This document shows positions 1 through 6,227 of a stretch of DNA of 19,772 bases, piece by piece. Under the pieces are notes generated by a model, which was not told the DNA's origin, made no database searches, and saw only the letters and a list, made by a program, of their open reading frames with translations. Source of the stretch: an uncultured Clostridia bacterium (GTDB lineage: Bacteria; Bacillota; Clostridia; TANB77; CAG-508); NCBI GenBank assembly GCA_934167435.1, contig CAKPKZ010000014.1, forward strand, positions 1-19,772, read 5' to 3'. The number at the start of each line of letters is the position of its first letter. Position 1 is the stretch's first letter. Made by a program: the position numbers and the translations under genes.

Positions 1-187
1 GTATTGCATTATATGTTTGATACATTAAGCATACCGAAAAAATAATTGTAAATATTAATATAATTTTTGCAAAATAATTAAATGCTTTTGGAACACCTTC
101 TGCAGCCATATTAGGATATTTTTCTAATTTGGCAACTGAATACCATACTCGTTTAAAAAATCCATTTTCTAATTTTTCCTCTTCCAT
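1..187 (-). CDS. Membrane protein, DUF1189-like (N-terminal part only)
   Basis: The minus-strand reading frame starts at ATG 187 and runs off the left edge, giving 62 residues. The N-terminus is charged (MEEEKLENGFFKRVWYSV), followed by a conserved-looking EKYPNMAAEGVPKAFNYFAK stretch and then a hydrophobic segment of about 17 residues, which looks like the first membrane span. This arrangement is what I associate with DUF1189-type multi-pass membrane proteins of Clostridia, but too little is visible to be sure. Its ATG overlaps the stop of the upstream alanine racemase gene by one base (TAATG), so translation is probably coupled and the gene belongs to the femX-alr operon. Function is unknown. 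Confidence 0.6.
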   Translation of the reverse strand, partial: MEEEKLENGFFKRVWYSVAKLEKYPNMAAEGVPKAFNYFAKIILIFTIIFSVCLMYQTYNAI

Positions 188-1308
188 TATATATACTCCC
201 TTCTTATGCCACTATCTACATATTTTGGGTTAATTTGAAATATTGCTTCATCGCCAATATTTACATCTATGTTAGTAATATCAGCTATTACATGATAAGT
301 TCCTATTCTTCCTAAAATTTTACAATTTATATTGTTAATCTTAACATATCTTGCTTGTTTTTTTAATGCATCTTTTATGTCCCTTACAATATATCTTATT
401 TTATCTATTGGTCTAAACATATCTCTATCAGTAGTTATATTTATTCCATCCATATATCCCGCTGGAATAATTGCTACTTTTGTATCTTTTTTAGTAGTAT
501 ATGTGTTTGAATATCCTATATTATATCCTTTTGGAATCATTTTTATTTCTGATATATTAGCTTTTAAGTATCCTATTTTTTTTAATCCTAAAGAATTAGG
601 AAATGCTAACCTTCCTAAAAATGCAGAACCTACTCTAACAGCATTTAAATGCATACTTGGAAATTTTATAAATGCTGATGAGTTACATATGTGTAGCATT
701 CCTGTATTTATATTATTTTTTTTCAAAATTTCTATACAGTCTATAAATCTTTTAAATTGTAATTTTGTGTATTCATCTTTTTTATAAAATGCGATTGAAA
801 AATGAGAATATGTTCCTTCTATTTCTATATTTTTTAGTTCTTTCAATGTATCTATTAATTCGTCCATTTTATTATATATAAAACCATATCTTCCAAATCC
901 AGTGTCTATTTTTAAATGGACCTTAACTTTTTTGTTTAATTCCACTCCGATTTCATTTGCTACTTTAGCAGATTGTATAGAGCCTATAGTTATTACAATG
1001 TTGTTTTGTATTAGTTTTCTAACATCTTCTTTTATTGATGTTGAAGATAACATTAGTATTTTTTGTTTTATTCCAGCTTCTCTTAATTTTAATGCCTCTT
1101 CTAGTGTTGATACAGCAAAAAAATCAATCCCATTATCTATTAAAAATTGGGTATATTCTATTATTCCTAATCCATAGCCATTTGATTTTACTACTGCTAT
1201 TATTTTTAGGTTTTCTCCATTATCATTTTTTTCCGTTTTATCGGCATATTTTTTTATTGCTAAAATATTGTGCTTTAGTTTTTCTCTTTCTATTATTAAA
1301 GCTTTCAT
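187..1308 (-). CDS. alr: Alanine racemase (PLP-dependent)
   Basis: This 373-residue protein should interconvert L- and D-alanine in the cytoplasm, supplying D-Ala for peptidoglycan. The N-terminal TIM-barrel signature AVVKSNGYGLG is present, with the pyridoxal-phosphate lysine at K41. The second catalytic residue is the tyrosine of GYNIGYSNTY (Y266), followed by the substrate/PLP-contact stretch IIPAGYMDG. IDTGFGRYGF and HICNSSAF are the usual barrel motifs. Length is normal for the family. It ends in PKYVDSGIRREYI, a C-terminus I associate with a clostridial subgroup. It lies 15 bases after the FemX-like gene with an AGAGG ribosome site and overlaps the next gene by one base, so it is mid-operon. 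A serine-racemase (VanT-like) role is possible but there is no membrane domain and no van neighbourhood. Confidence 0.95.
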   Translation of the reverse strand: MKALIIEREKLKHNILAIKKYADKTEKNDNGENLKIIAVVKSNGYGLGIIEYTQFLIDNGIDFFAVSTLEEALKLREAGIKQKILMLSSTSIKEDVRKLIQNNIVITIGSIQSAKVANEIGVELNKKVKVHLKIDTGFGRYGFIYNKMDELIDTLKELKNIEIEGTYSHFSIAFYKKDEYTKLQFKRFIDCIEILKKNNINTGMLHICNSSAFIKFPSMHLNAVRVGSAFLGRLAFPNSLGLKKIGYLKANISEIKMIPKGYNIGYSNTYTTKKDTKVAIIPAGYMDGINITTDRDMFRPIDKIRYIVRDIKDALKKQARYVKINNINCKILGRIGTYHVIADITNIDVNIGDEAIFQINPKYVDSGIRREYI

Positions 1309-1323
1309 TTATAACCTCTTATA

Positions 1324-2379
1324 TTATTTTTTTATTTTTCTTTTTATTTGTCTTAATGTTCTAAATGTTTTTTCAGAAAATTTATATAATGAATATGTTA
1401 ATGGCTTAAATGGTATATATATTTCTCCTATAAATTCTGTAAATGTTGCCCCAAATCCTTGCTTAAATCTATATAGTCCATATTGTGGATGGTTTTCATC
1501 AACAACTCCAGAAACTCCTCTAAAGTCATATATATCATCATGTCTTTCAATTGCCATTTTTATCATTTCCCATTGTAGTAAATAATTTGGCATTAAATTT
1601 CTATGTGCATTGCTACTTGCACCATATAAATACCATGTTTTATTTCCGTAGAAAATTGGTATTACTCCTGATATTGGCTTGTCCTCATAATATGCCATAA
1701 GTAATTTCATATGTTTTGGTGCTAATTCGTCATACATTTTTTCAAAATATTCTAATGATCTTACAATAAAACCATCTCTAGCCCCAGTTTCTACCATAAT
1801 TTTATGAAATGCTTTTAAATCTTCTCTTGTTCCTTCTCTTACTTCTACACCTTTTTTGGTAGCTAAACGAATATTATATCTCCATTTTTGTTTAAATCCA
1901 GCCATAATTTCTTCTTCTGTTTTTCCTTTTATATCTAATCTAAATACATATCTTGGTTGAATTTCATCTTTAAAATCTTTTGCATCGTCTTTTATTTTAT
2001 ACCCTAAATTTGTTACTATATCTCTAAATATTTTATCTTCGCTTTCTATATCTGGTTCTATCTTTAAAACAATGGCTTTATATTTTTTTGCTAATTCGTT
2101 TGCTCCATCTGTTAATTGTTTTAATACTTCCATATTATGAATATCACACACAGGTCCTCTAGATGAGTACATTATATTACCAAAAATTGGCATCTTTCTA
2201 ATTAAAATACTTAATGAGCCTATAATTTTCCCTTGTGAATCTTCTGCTAGTACAACTTCATTTTTCCAGTTACTTTTTACTTTTGCCCATTCTGGTGATT
2301 GCTGAAAGTTACATCTTTCATGCCCCTCTAAAAATTCTTTATATTCTGCTCTTGATTTTTCATCAGTTACAAATCTCAT
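1324..2379 (-). CDS. FemX/FemAB-type peptidoglycan bridge aminoacyltransferase
   Basis: This 351-residue protein belongs to the FemAB family, which moves amino acids from aminoacyl-tRNA onto the stem-peptide lysine of lipid II or peptidoglycan at the cytoplasmic membrane. Visible family features are NFQQSPEWAKVK near residue 24, YSSRGPVCD, the basic FKQKWRYNIRLATKKGV stretch, and in the second GNAT-like half LYGASSNAHRNLMPNYLLQWEMI and IYDFRGVSG. The short size (no long coiled-coil insertion as in FemA/FemB of Staphylococcus) fits the FemX/single-residue transferase type. AGGAGG lies 10 bases before the ATG. It heads an operon with alr and a membrane protein; pairing with alanine racemase supports a cell-wall role and hints that alanine may be involved, although the amino acid used cannot be read from sequence. 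Confidence 0.9.
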   Translation of the reverse strand: MRFVTDEKSRAEYKEFLEGHERCNFQQSPEWAKVKSNWKNEVVLAEDSQGKIIGSLSILIRKMPIFGNIMYSSRGPVCDIHNMEVLKQLTDGANELAKKYKAIVLKIEPDIESEDKIFRDIVTNLGYKIKDDAKDFKDEIQPRYVFRLDIKGKTEEEIMAGFKQKWRYNIRLATKKGVEVREGTREDLKAFHKIMVETGARDGFIVRSLEYFEKMYDELAPKHMKLLMAYYEDKPISGVIPIFYGNKTWYLYGASSNAHRNLMPNYLLQWEMIKMAIERHDDIYDFRGVSGVVDENHPQYGLYRFKQGFGATFTEFIGEIYIPFKPLTYSLYKFSEKTFRTLRQIKRKIKK

Positions 2380-2435
2380 TTTTTTACTTTTCCTCCTAGT
2401 TATTATTCCAATACTTTATGTATTTTACACCAAGA

Positions 2436-2464
2436 ATTATAATTTTACAAGTTTTATTAGTAAA
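2436..2464 (-). promoter_or_regulatory. Promoter of the femX-alr operon
   Basis: Reading the minus strand, TTTACT (2464-2459) is followed after 17 bases by a consensus TATAAT (2441-2436). It lies between the terminator at 2494-2517 and the femX ribosome site, so the operon is probably transcribed independently of the RNA gene upstream. Confidence 0.6.
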
Positions 2465-2486
2465 TTAAACTTATATATTTTATATG

Positions 2487-2619
2487 GTAAAAAAAATCAA
2501 CCTTTTACAGTTGATTTCTTGTTTTTCGCCTGGTGCGACGATTTAATCTTTTGGTGCCAACGACGTATACATTTACAACTCGCTGGCTCTCTTGACGATT
2601 GATTAAATAATCACTCAAG
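2487..2619 (-). ncRNA. Candidate structured small RNA with pseudoknot and intrinsic terminator
   Basis: This gene-free stretch is richer in G+C than its surroundings and folds convincingly on the minus strand. Hairpin 1 pairs 2615-2619 with 2591-2595 and 2609-2612 with 2597-2600. Hairpin 2 pairs GCCAGCGA (2587-2580) with UCGUUGGC (2563-2556), 8 pairs with one G-U. The eight-base loop of hairpin 1 (2608-2601, AUUUAAUC) is exactly complementary to GAUUAAAU at 2548-2541, giving a possible pseudoknot. A short hairpin UCGC-ACCAG-GCGA (2538-2526) and the terminator follow. A TATAAT at 2629-2624 sits just before the predicted 5' end. No ORF of useful length is present. It is either a free small RNA or a terminating leader; I cannot assign an Rfam family. 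Confidence 0.6.
2494..2517 (-). terminator. Intrinsic terminator of the candidate small RNA
   Basis: AAATCAAC and GTTGATTT form an 8-bp perfect stem around an 8-base loop. On the minus strand it is followed by a run of T, so it ends the RNA before femX and also catches read-through from the acyltransferase gene. Confidence 0.8.
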
Positions 2620-2663
2620 CTTAATTATAATTTATCATATAATCTATTATTTATCAAAACTAT

Positions 2664-3713
2664 TTATACAACTTTCTTTAAAACTGGAATCTTACTAAGT
2701 ATAAAAGAAATTAAGTATGCAAAAACAACTGATACTATAAATACTACAGGAATATTAATTAAAGCGAAATCAATATTGACTTTTTCTATAATCCTATACA
2801 TAATTGTTACAATTAAAACATGTATAGCATATATTCCTAAACTATATTTCGAAATGGAATTTATAATATTATTAGTATGCATATTTTTAAATTTATCTTT
2901 TATAATTACAAAAACTGCTACTGTTTGAAATAAAACATTAATATATAAATTTTCATACATTTGCAAAGCTTTTCCTGTAGTATTTGAAAGTATATATGTT
3001 CCCATAATAGTTATCAGTACGCCCAATAGACCCAATATATATATTATTCTTTTATTCTTAAGTTCATAATTATTAATATACCAACCTAAAATAAAATATG
3101 TTGTAAAACCACCTACATATTTTAATGATAAGTTTCTTTCTATAATATCATTTATATGTTCAAATAAATTACTATAGTTACTTCCTATACTAATGATTTG
3201 TGGAATTATATATGTAAAAATTATAGATAAAATAATAAAATACTCCACATATTTTTTATTAGTATCATTTACCCATAATCGTAACAATGGAACTATAAGA
3301 TATAGTCCGATTATCAAATAAACAAACCATAAATGATAATGTCCCTTAATTAAAGAACCTATAATCTTAATGATATCAATAGATTCATGTTTTATTATTA
3401 TTGAACCTACTATATTAAATATAAAACAATACAAAACCGACCAAAAAACAAAAAAAACAATCATTCTTATTATATGTTTAATTATTTTTTGAGTTGAAAA
3501 TTGATAGTTCTTATCAAGCATTAAAGCTCCTGATATCATAATAAATAATGGAACTCCTATTCTTGCTAATCCATCAAATATATTACCTACCCAAAAATTA
3601 AACGAACCAATATCTTTAACAACATACTGTGCACTAGAATGAATCATAATTACTGAAAAGCAAGCTATTACCCTTAAGACATCCATGTAAACTATTCTAT
3701 TACTTTTTGTCAT
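2664..3713 (-). CDS. Membrane acyltransferase family 3 (OatA/WecH-like)
   Basis: This 349-residue, strongly hydrophobic protein has about ten membrane spans. It starts with the family hallmark YMDVLRVIACFSVIMIHSS, which holds the conserved R and the catalytic-type H of acyltransferase-3 proteins, followed by ARIGVPLFIMISGALML, HYHLWFVYLIIGLYLIVPLL and, near the C-terminus, KYSLGIYAIHVLIV. Family members transfer acetyl or similar groups from the cytoplasm to surface polysaccharides, peptidoglycan or lipids. There is no extracellular SGNH domain, so it is a stand-alone transmembrane transferase closer to WecH than to OatA. The acceptor is unknown. It is monocistronic, with its own promoter and the ncRNA/terminator downstream. 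Confidence 0.88.
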   Translation of the reverse strand: MTKSNRIVYMDVLRVIACFSVIMIHSSAQYVVKDIGSFNFWVGNIFDGLARIGVPLFIMISGALMLDKNYQFSTQKIIKHIIRMIVFFVFWSVLYCFIFNIVGSIIIKHESIDIIKIIGSLIKGHYHLWFVYLIIGLYLIVPLLRLWVNDTNKKYVEYFIILSIIFTYIIPQIISIGSNYSNLFEHINDIIERNLSLKYVGGFTTYFILGWYINNYELKNKRIIYILGLLGVLITIMGTYILSNTTGKALQMYENLYINVLFQTVAVFVIIKDKFKNMHTNNIINSISKYSLGIYAIHVLIVTIMYRIIEKVNIDFALINIPVVFIVSVVFAYLISFILSKIPVLKKVV

Positions 3714-3740
3714 TTTATTTCCCCCTAAATTAAGCTATAT

Positions 3741-3766
3741 TATATAATATTTTGACAATATGTCAA
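3741..3766 (-). promoter_or_regulatory. Acyltransferase promoter with palindromic operator
   Basis: On the minus strand TTGACA (3766-3761) and TATAAT are separated by 16 bases. The -35 hexamer is one arm of a perfect inverted repeat, TTGACATATTGTCAA (3752-3766), which would let a dimeric repressor block RNA polymerase. No regulator gene is adjacent, so the operator role is an inference from position and symmetry. Confidence 0.55.
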
Positions 3767-3784
3767 TAATTTTTAAGAACTTTG

Positions 3785-4177
3785 TTAAATATAAATCAAT
3801 TCATTACAAATTATTTCTTCAGCTTGATTTTTAATAGTATTCATAGTTCCAACCCAATAAAGCATATCTGTATTTTTCATTTCTTCGGTTAAATCACTAT
3901 TATCTTTTAGTTGTTTAATAATTTGTTCAACCCTTAATGTAGCTTGTTCTTGAATATCTTTTAGATGAGTATTTAATGTACCATCTAAAAACATTATTGA
4001 ATAGTCAACTTTTTTATGCTCTTTTAGGTAGTTTAATCTCATTCTGCCATATTTATTAAGAGTTATATTTTCTTGTTTTGGCATTGTAATATTTGGAATA
4101 TAATAATCACCCTCTAAATGATATTCAATTCTAGTTTTTTCATCTATCTTTGTTTTTGGTAATTCATTATTAATAAT
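3785..4177 (-). CDS. tnpV: TnpV-like transposon-encoded protein
   Basis: The core reads LNKYGRMRLNYLKEHKKV, later RVEQIIKQL, YWVGTMNTIKNQAEEII and NELIYI, the pattern of the small TnpV protein of Tn4451-type clostridial elements (role unknown). The first ATG in this frame is at 4084, but the frame continues upstream and encodes EYHLEGDYYIPNITMP, matching the usual TnpV N-terminus (GDYYIP). No ATG, GTG or TTG exists in frame before the TAA stop just upstream. An AAAGGAG (4191-4185) lies 7 bases before an ATT codon at 4177, so I chose ATT as start; a 5'-decayed gene starting at 4084 (99 residues) is the alternative. It sits downstream of a broken mobilization gene, which suggests a relic of one element. 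Confidence 0.7.
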   Translation of the reverse strand: MINNELPKTKIDEKTRIEYHLEGDYYIPNITMPKQENITLNKYGRMRLNYLKEHKKVDYSIMFLDGTLNTHLKDIQEQATLRVEQIIKQLKDNSDLTEEMKNTDMLYWVGTMNTIKNQAEEIICNELIYI

Positions 4178-4227
4178 TATTTCACTCCTTTAATTCAAAT
4201 TATAATCGTTTTTCTTTTTTCCTTTTT

Positions 4228-4766
4228 TCATTTTTTAACTTGTATTTCAGCTAATTCATCATTAGTTAATACTTTTCTTGTAGGATTATGAACTATATCT
4301 GAATCGTTATTATCAAATATTCCACTTTTTTCTAAATCTTCTGCCACAAGAGTATAGCTTCGTTTATCTTCTGGAATATCATAATATTTCTCATCAAATA
4401 TCTTCATTTGAAATCTTTTAATAAGTGATTTCAAAAATCCCTTAAATTTACTTAATTCCGTTTTAGCTGTTTCTAAAGCACTCCTTAATTTAATAATTGC
4501 TTTATCTTTAACAGATAATTCATCTTTTAATTCATTAATCTCTTTATCTTTAAGTCCTATTTGCTCTTTAAGTGAATAGTTTTCATTTTGTATTTTAGAA
4601 GTGGCATGTTCAAAATCTCTAATCGACATATTTAAGTCATTTACACTTCTAACTGTTTGAGTGACATCTGTTACGTCTTTAATATAACCTTTGAGAACTC
4701 ACATATAAATTCTAGTCTTTTCTTTAAGTTTTCCTCAAATCGTAGTTCTTCTTTAATTATTTTCAT
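4228..4766 (-). pseudogene. Mob/Pre-type mobilization protein, C-terminal remnant
   Basis: The longest open stretch (4629-4228, 133 residues) is a charged coiled coil (repeats of LKDKEINELKDEL type) followed by LKSLIKRFQMKIFDEKYY and EDLEKSGIFD, resembling the C-terminal region of plasmid mobilization/recombination proteins (MobV/Pre, TnpZ of Tn4451). Upstream, an ATG at 4766 preceded by a GGATGG site opens a frame MKIIKEELRFEENLKKRLE that stops at 4671; just past this the main frame continues upstream as DVTDVTQTVRSVNDLN. The gene is therefore frame-disrupted near 4680-4720, and the whole N-terminal relaxase domain (HUH histidines, catalytic Tyr/His) is missing. It cannot nick DNA. It starts directly after the tmRNA terminator. 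Family assignment rests on overall pattern and is moderate. Confidence 0.65.
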
Positions 4767-4823
4767 TTCAAGCACCATCCTTTCTTTTTAGGATATTGGA
4801 TGATGTTTTTTGGGCAAAGAAAA

Positions 4824-4850
4824 AAATCATCCAACTTACTTGAATGATTT
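4824..4850 (-). terminator. tmRNA terminator
   Basis: AAATCATTCAA and TTGGATGATTT form an 11-bp stem (one G-U) with a 5-base loop, followed by seven T on the minus strand. A second, smaller hairpin (7-bp stem, 4857-4876) lies between it and the tmRNA 3' CCA and is probably part of the 3' trailer. Confidence 0.85.
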
Positions 4851-4884
4851 TTAATCTATCTGTTAGTTCGAACAGATACGTCAT

Positions 4885-5236
4885 TGGTGGAGATGAGGAG
4901 AGTCGAACTCCTGTCCATAACATTTTCCATATGTACTTCTACAAGTTTATTTTATCTTTTATTTTCATTTAAACTACGCCGATAAACAGGCTTAATTTAA
5001 ATATAGCTTTTTATTACCCACTACTTTCAAAGCCAAAGTAGCTTCGTTTCCCACTAATTGTCGTTTTATAAAATACGTGGGCATATTTTATAAAACGTAG
5101 CCGCAACTAAGCAGCTAATGCTAATTCTCTATTATTATCAGCGTTTATATTTATTTTCTCGTTTTTATAGTGGCCAACGAGAATCCACTACTTGCTATAC
5201 ATACTTCTAATGTAATGTCGAAACCATTACATCCCC
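4885..5236 (-). ncRNA. ssrA: Transfer-messenger RNA (tmRNA)
   Basis: The 5' end GGGGAUG pairs with the 3' CAUCUCC over seven bases, followed by ACCA, giving the alanyl acceptor stem with an encoded CCA. The T-arm GGAGUUCGACUCUCC is next to it. The internal reading frame ends GAU AAU AAU AGA GAA UUA GCA UUA GCU GCU UAG, giving a tag that ends ADNNRELALAA if GCU is the resume codon; the LALAA end is the protease-recognition end typical of tmRNA tags. Pseudoknot-forming segments such as UUUUAUAAAAUAUGCC and GUAUUUUAUAAAAC follow the tag. The RNA rescues stalled ribosomes together with SmpB and marks the nascent peptide for degradation. Length 352 nt is normal. Confidence 0.97.
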
Positions 5237-5248
5237 ATGTTAATATAT

Positions 5249-5277
5249 ATTATACTATACAATATTAATATTATCAA
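5249..5277 (-). promoter_or_regulatory. tmRNA promoter
   Basis: On the minus strand TTGATA (5277-5272), a 17-base spacer and a perfect TATAAT (5254-5249) lie 12 bases before the mature 5' G, leaving a short leader to be trimmed. The facing M14 gene starts at 5347 on the other strand. Confidence 0.75.
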
Positions 5278-5346
5278 TATAAATACTTCTAAATTATTTT
5301 ATAACTCTTTTTATAAATTATGCATATGATTAAGTGGGTGATTTAT

Positions 5347-5816
5347 ATGAATATTGTTTCTACAACAGACTTATATAATTCTTACATATTGCGAGAAAAT
5401 ATTATAAAATTAAATACCAAGTTTCCATTTTTAAATATTCAAACTGTTGGAAATAGCATTTTAGGAGATAATATATATGTAATAAAACTAGGTAAGGGAC
5501 CAAAAAAAGTCTTTTATTCCGCTTCTATTCATGCTAACGAATGGATTACAAGTGTTATATTAATGAAATTTGTTGAAGATTACTGTAATGCTTATGTTAA
5601 TAATTCCAAATTGTATGATTATTCCGTACAAAATTTATTTAATTCTACTTCTATTTATATAATGCCTATGGTTAATCCTGATGGTGTTAATTTAGTCACT
5701 GGTGCCCTACCTATATCTTCACCAGCATATAAACAAGCAGAGAAAATAGCTTATGGTTTTGCCACAATTCCATTTCCAGATGGTTGGAAAGCAAACATTA
5801 GGGGTGTGGATTTAAA
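5347..5816 (+). pseudogene. M14 zinc carboxypeptidase, N-terminal half (gene interrupted)
   Basis: The protein resembles clostridial M14 metallocarboxypeptidases (often gamma-D-glutamyl-diaminopimelate-type cell-wall peptidases). The zinc motif HxxE is intact in SASIHANEW (His codon 5530-5532), and MVNPDGVNLVTG and IPFPDGWKANIRGVDL are family landmarks. At GVDL the native frame stops being homologous: after 5816 the ORF runs about ten codons into the integrated element and ends at 5847. The missing second half is at 13510-13973. I prefer ATG 5347 (GGGTG six bases upstream) over ATG 5320. Without the second zinc His and the catalytic Glu the fragment cannot be active. Confidence 0.9.
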
Positions 5817-5830
5817 AAACTACCAACCAA
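5803..5830 (+). repeat. attL and left terminal inverted arm of the integrated element
   Basis: GG (5803-5804) is followed by TGTGGATTTAAAAA-AC-TACCAACCAA, which matches the reverse complement of 13484-13509 at 24 of 26 positions. The first part (GGTGTGGATTTAAA) also recurs directly at 13510-13523, as expected for the host target shared by both junctions. Confidence 0.85.
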
Positions 5831-5835
5831 TTTGC

Positions 5836-5868
5836 AAAGTCTTGTAATGATAATAATTACAAGACTTT
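5836..5868. terminator. Bidirectional terminator at the element's left end
   Basis: AAAGTCTTGTAAT and ATTACAAGACTTT form a perfect 13-bp stem with a 7-base loop. It separates the truncated peptidase reading in from the left and the element transcripts coming from the right. Confidence 0.75.
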
Positions 5869-5890
5869 ATAAGATTTTTATTTGCTTAAT

Positions 5891-5947
5891 TTATATAAAG
5901 CAGACCCCTCTGCCTGCTACATCCTCTGTACCATTTTCATTCGCCAT
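5891..5947 (-). CDS. Possible micro-ORF in the structured transcript
   Basis: The frame encodes 18 residues, MANENGTEDVAGRGVCFI. It starts at ATG inside a near-palindrome (CCATTACTAATGG) and its 3' part lies in the long-range stem with GACCCC. No clear ribosome site precedes it. It may be a leader-type peptide or only a chance frame; coding status is unproven. Confidence 0.25.
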   Translation of the reverse strand: MANENGTEDVAGRGVCFI

Positions 5948-5999
5948 TACTAATGGTATATACTCATATGCAAAGGGGTCAGGTGGAATCGAACCACTA

Positions 6000-6107
6000 T
6001 TATAGCCGTTTTACTTGGGTGTATCTTCTAAGAGATACTTTCACGGTATAGGCTACCCAAGTGTGGAAGTTCCACTTTTCCACAAGTTTTTGATATGATG
6101 CATACAT
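6000..6107 (-). CDS. Possible small ORF behind a strong ribosome site
   Basis: A perfect AGGAGG (6116-6111) serves two overlapping starts. ATG 6107 gives 35 residues beginning MYASYQKLVEKWNFHTWVAY and ending RYTQVKRL, but only 3 bases from the ribosome site. ATG 6103 has ideal 7-base spacing and gives a 16-residue peptide, MHHIKNLWKSGTSTLG, ending at 6053 within a hairpin. The latter layout resembles a regulatory leader peptide. No resistance or other gene follows, so a target for such control is missing. The basic, aromatic composition shows no known family. Confidence 0.35.
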   Translation of the reverse strand: MYASYQKLVEKWNFHTWVAYTVKVSLRRYTQVKRL

Positions 6108-6175
6108 GCACCTCCTACACATCTTCCCTTATATAGGAAAGATTTCGTACGACAAAGAAAATCTTTGTCATGCAT

Positions 6176-6204
6176 ATTATACTATAAAAACTATAGAAAT
6201 TCAA
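6176..6204 (-). promoter_or_regulatory. Promoter of the structured transcript
   Basis: TTGAAT (6204-6199), 17 bases, TATAAT (6181-6176) on the minus strand. It lies between the recombinase stop (6228) and the first hairpin, so the transcript need not depend on recombinase transcription. Confidence 0.6.
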
Positions 6205-6227
6205 TCAATATATATGCCATACCTTAA

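Larger units (their letters stand above)
5830..6170 (-). ncRNA. Structured transcript of unknown function with nested tiny ORFs
   Basis: A promoter (TTGAAT, 17 bases, TATAAT; 6204-6176) starts a minus-strand transcript just after the recombinase gene, and the terminator at 5836-5868 ends it. Hairpins along it include GACAAAGA/UCUUUGUC near 6153-6171, an 8-bp stem near 6121-6143, GUGGAA/UUCCAC, ACUUGGGU/ACCCAAGU (perfect 8 bp, enclosing UAGCC and a GUAUCU/AGAUAC hairpin), a tRNA T-arm-like GUGG-UUCGAUU-CCAC (5983-5997), and GACCCCUUUGC/GCAGAGGGGUC (11 pairs, one G-U) which competes with a local GCAGA/UCUGC hairpin. Three small ORFs overlap it (6107-6000, 6103-6053, 5947-5891). It does not fold as a complete tRNA: no matching 5' acceptor strand. 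I do not recognise the family. Confidence 0.55.

Noticed and set aside
332..1585. Plus-strand ORFs opposite alr and femX
   Set aside because: They are hydrophobic shadow frames of real genes on the other strand, with no ribosome sites or family signatures.
2487..2619. T-box leader for the femX-alr operon
   Set aside because: The conserved T-box AGGGTGG-type antiterminator sequence is absent and the terminator is separated from femX by an independent promoter.
4857..4876. Remnant attachment site containing GTTCGAAC next to the tmRNA 3' end
   Set aside because: It is only a short hairpin in the tmRNA trailer and does not repeat the tmRNA 3'-end sequence, as an att duplicate should.
5983..5997. 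tRNA gene, because of a perfect T-arm-like GTGG-TTCGATT-CCAC followed by TGACCCC
   Set aside because: No matching GGGGTCA 5' acceptor strand, D-arm or normal anticodon arm lies upstream; the segment is explained better as one hairpin of a larger structured RNA.
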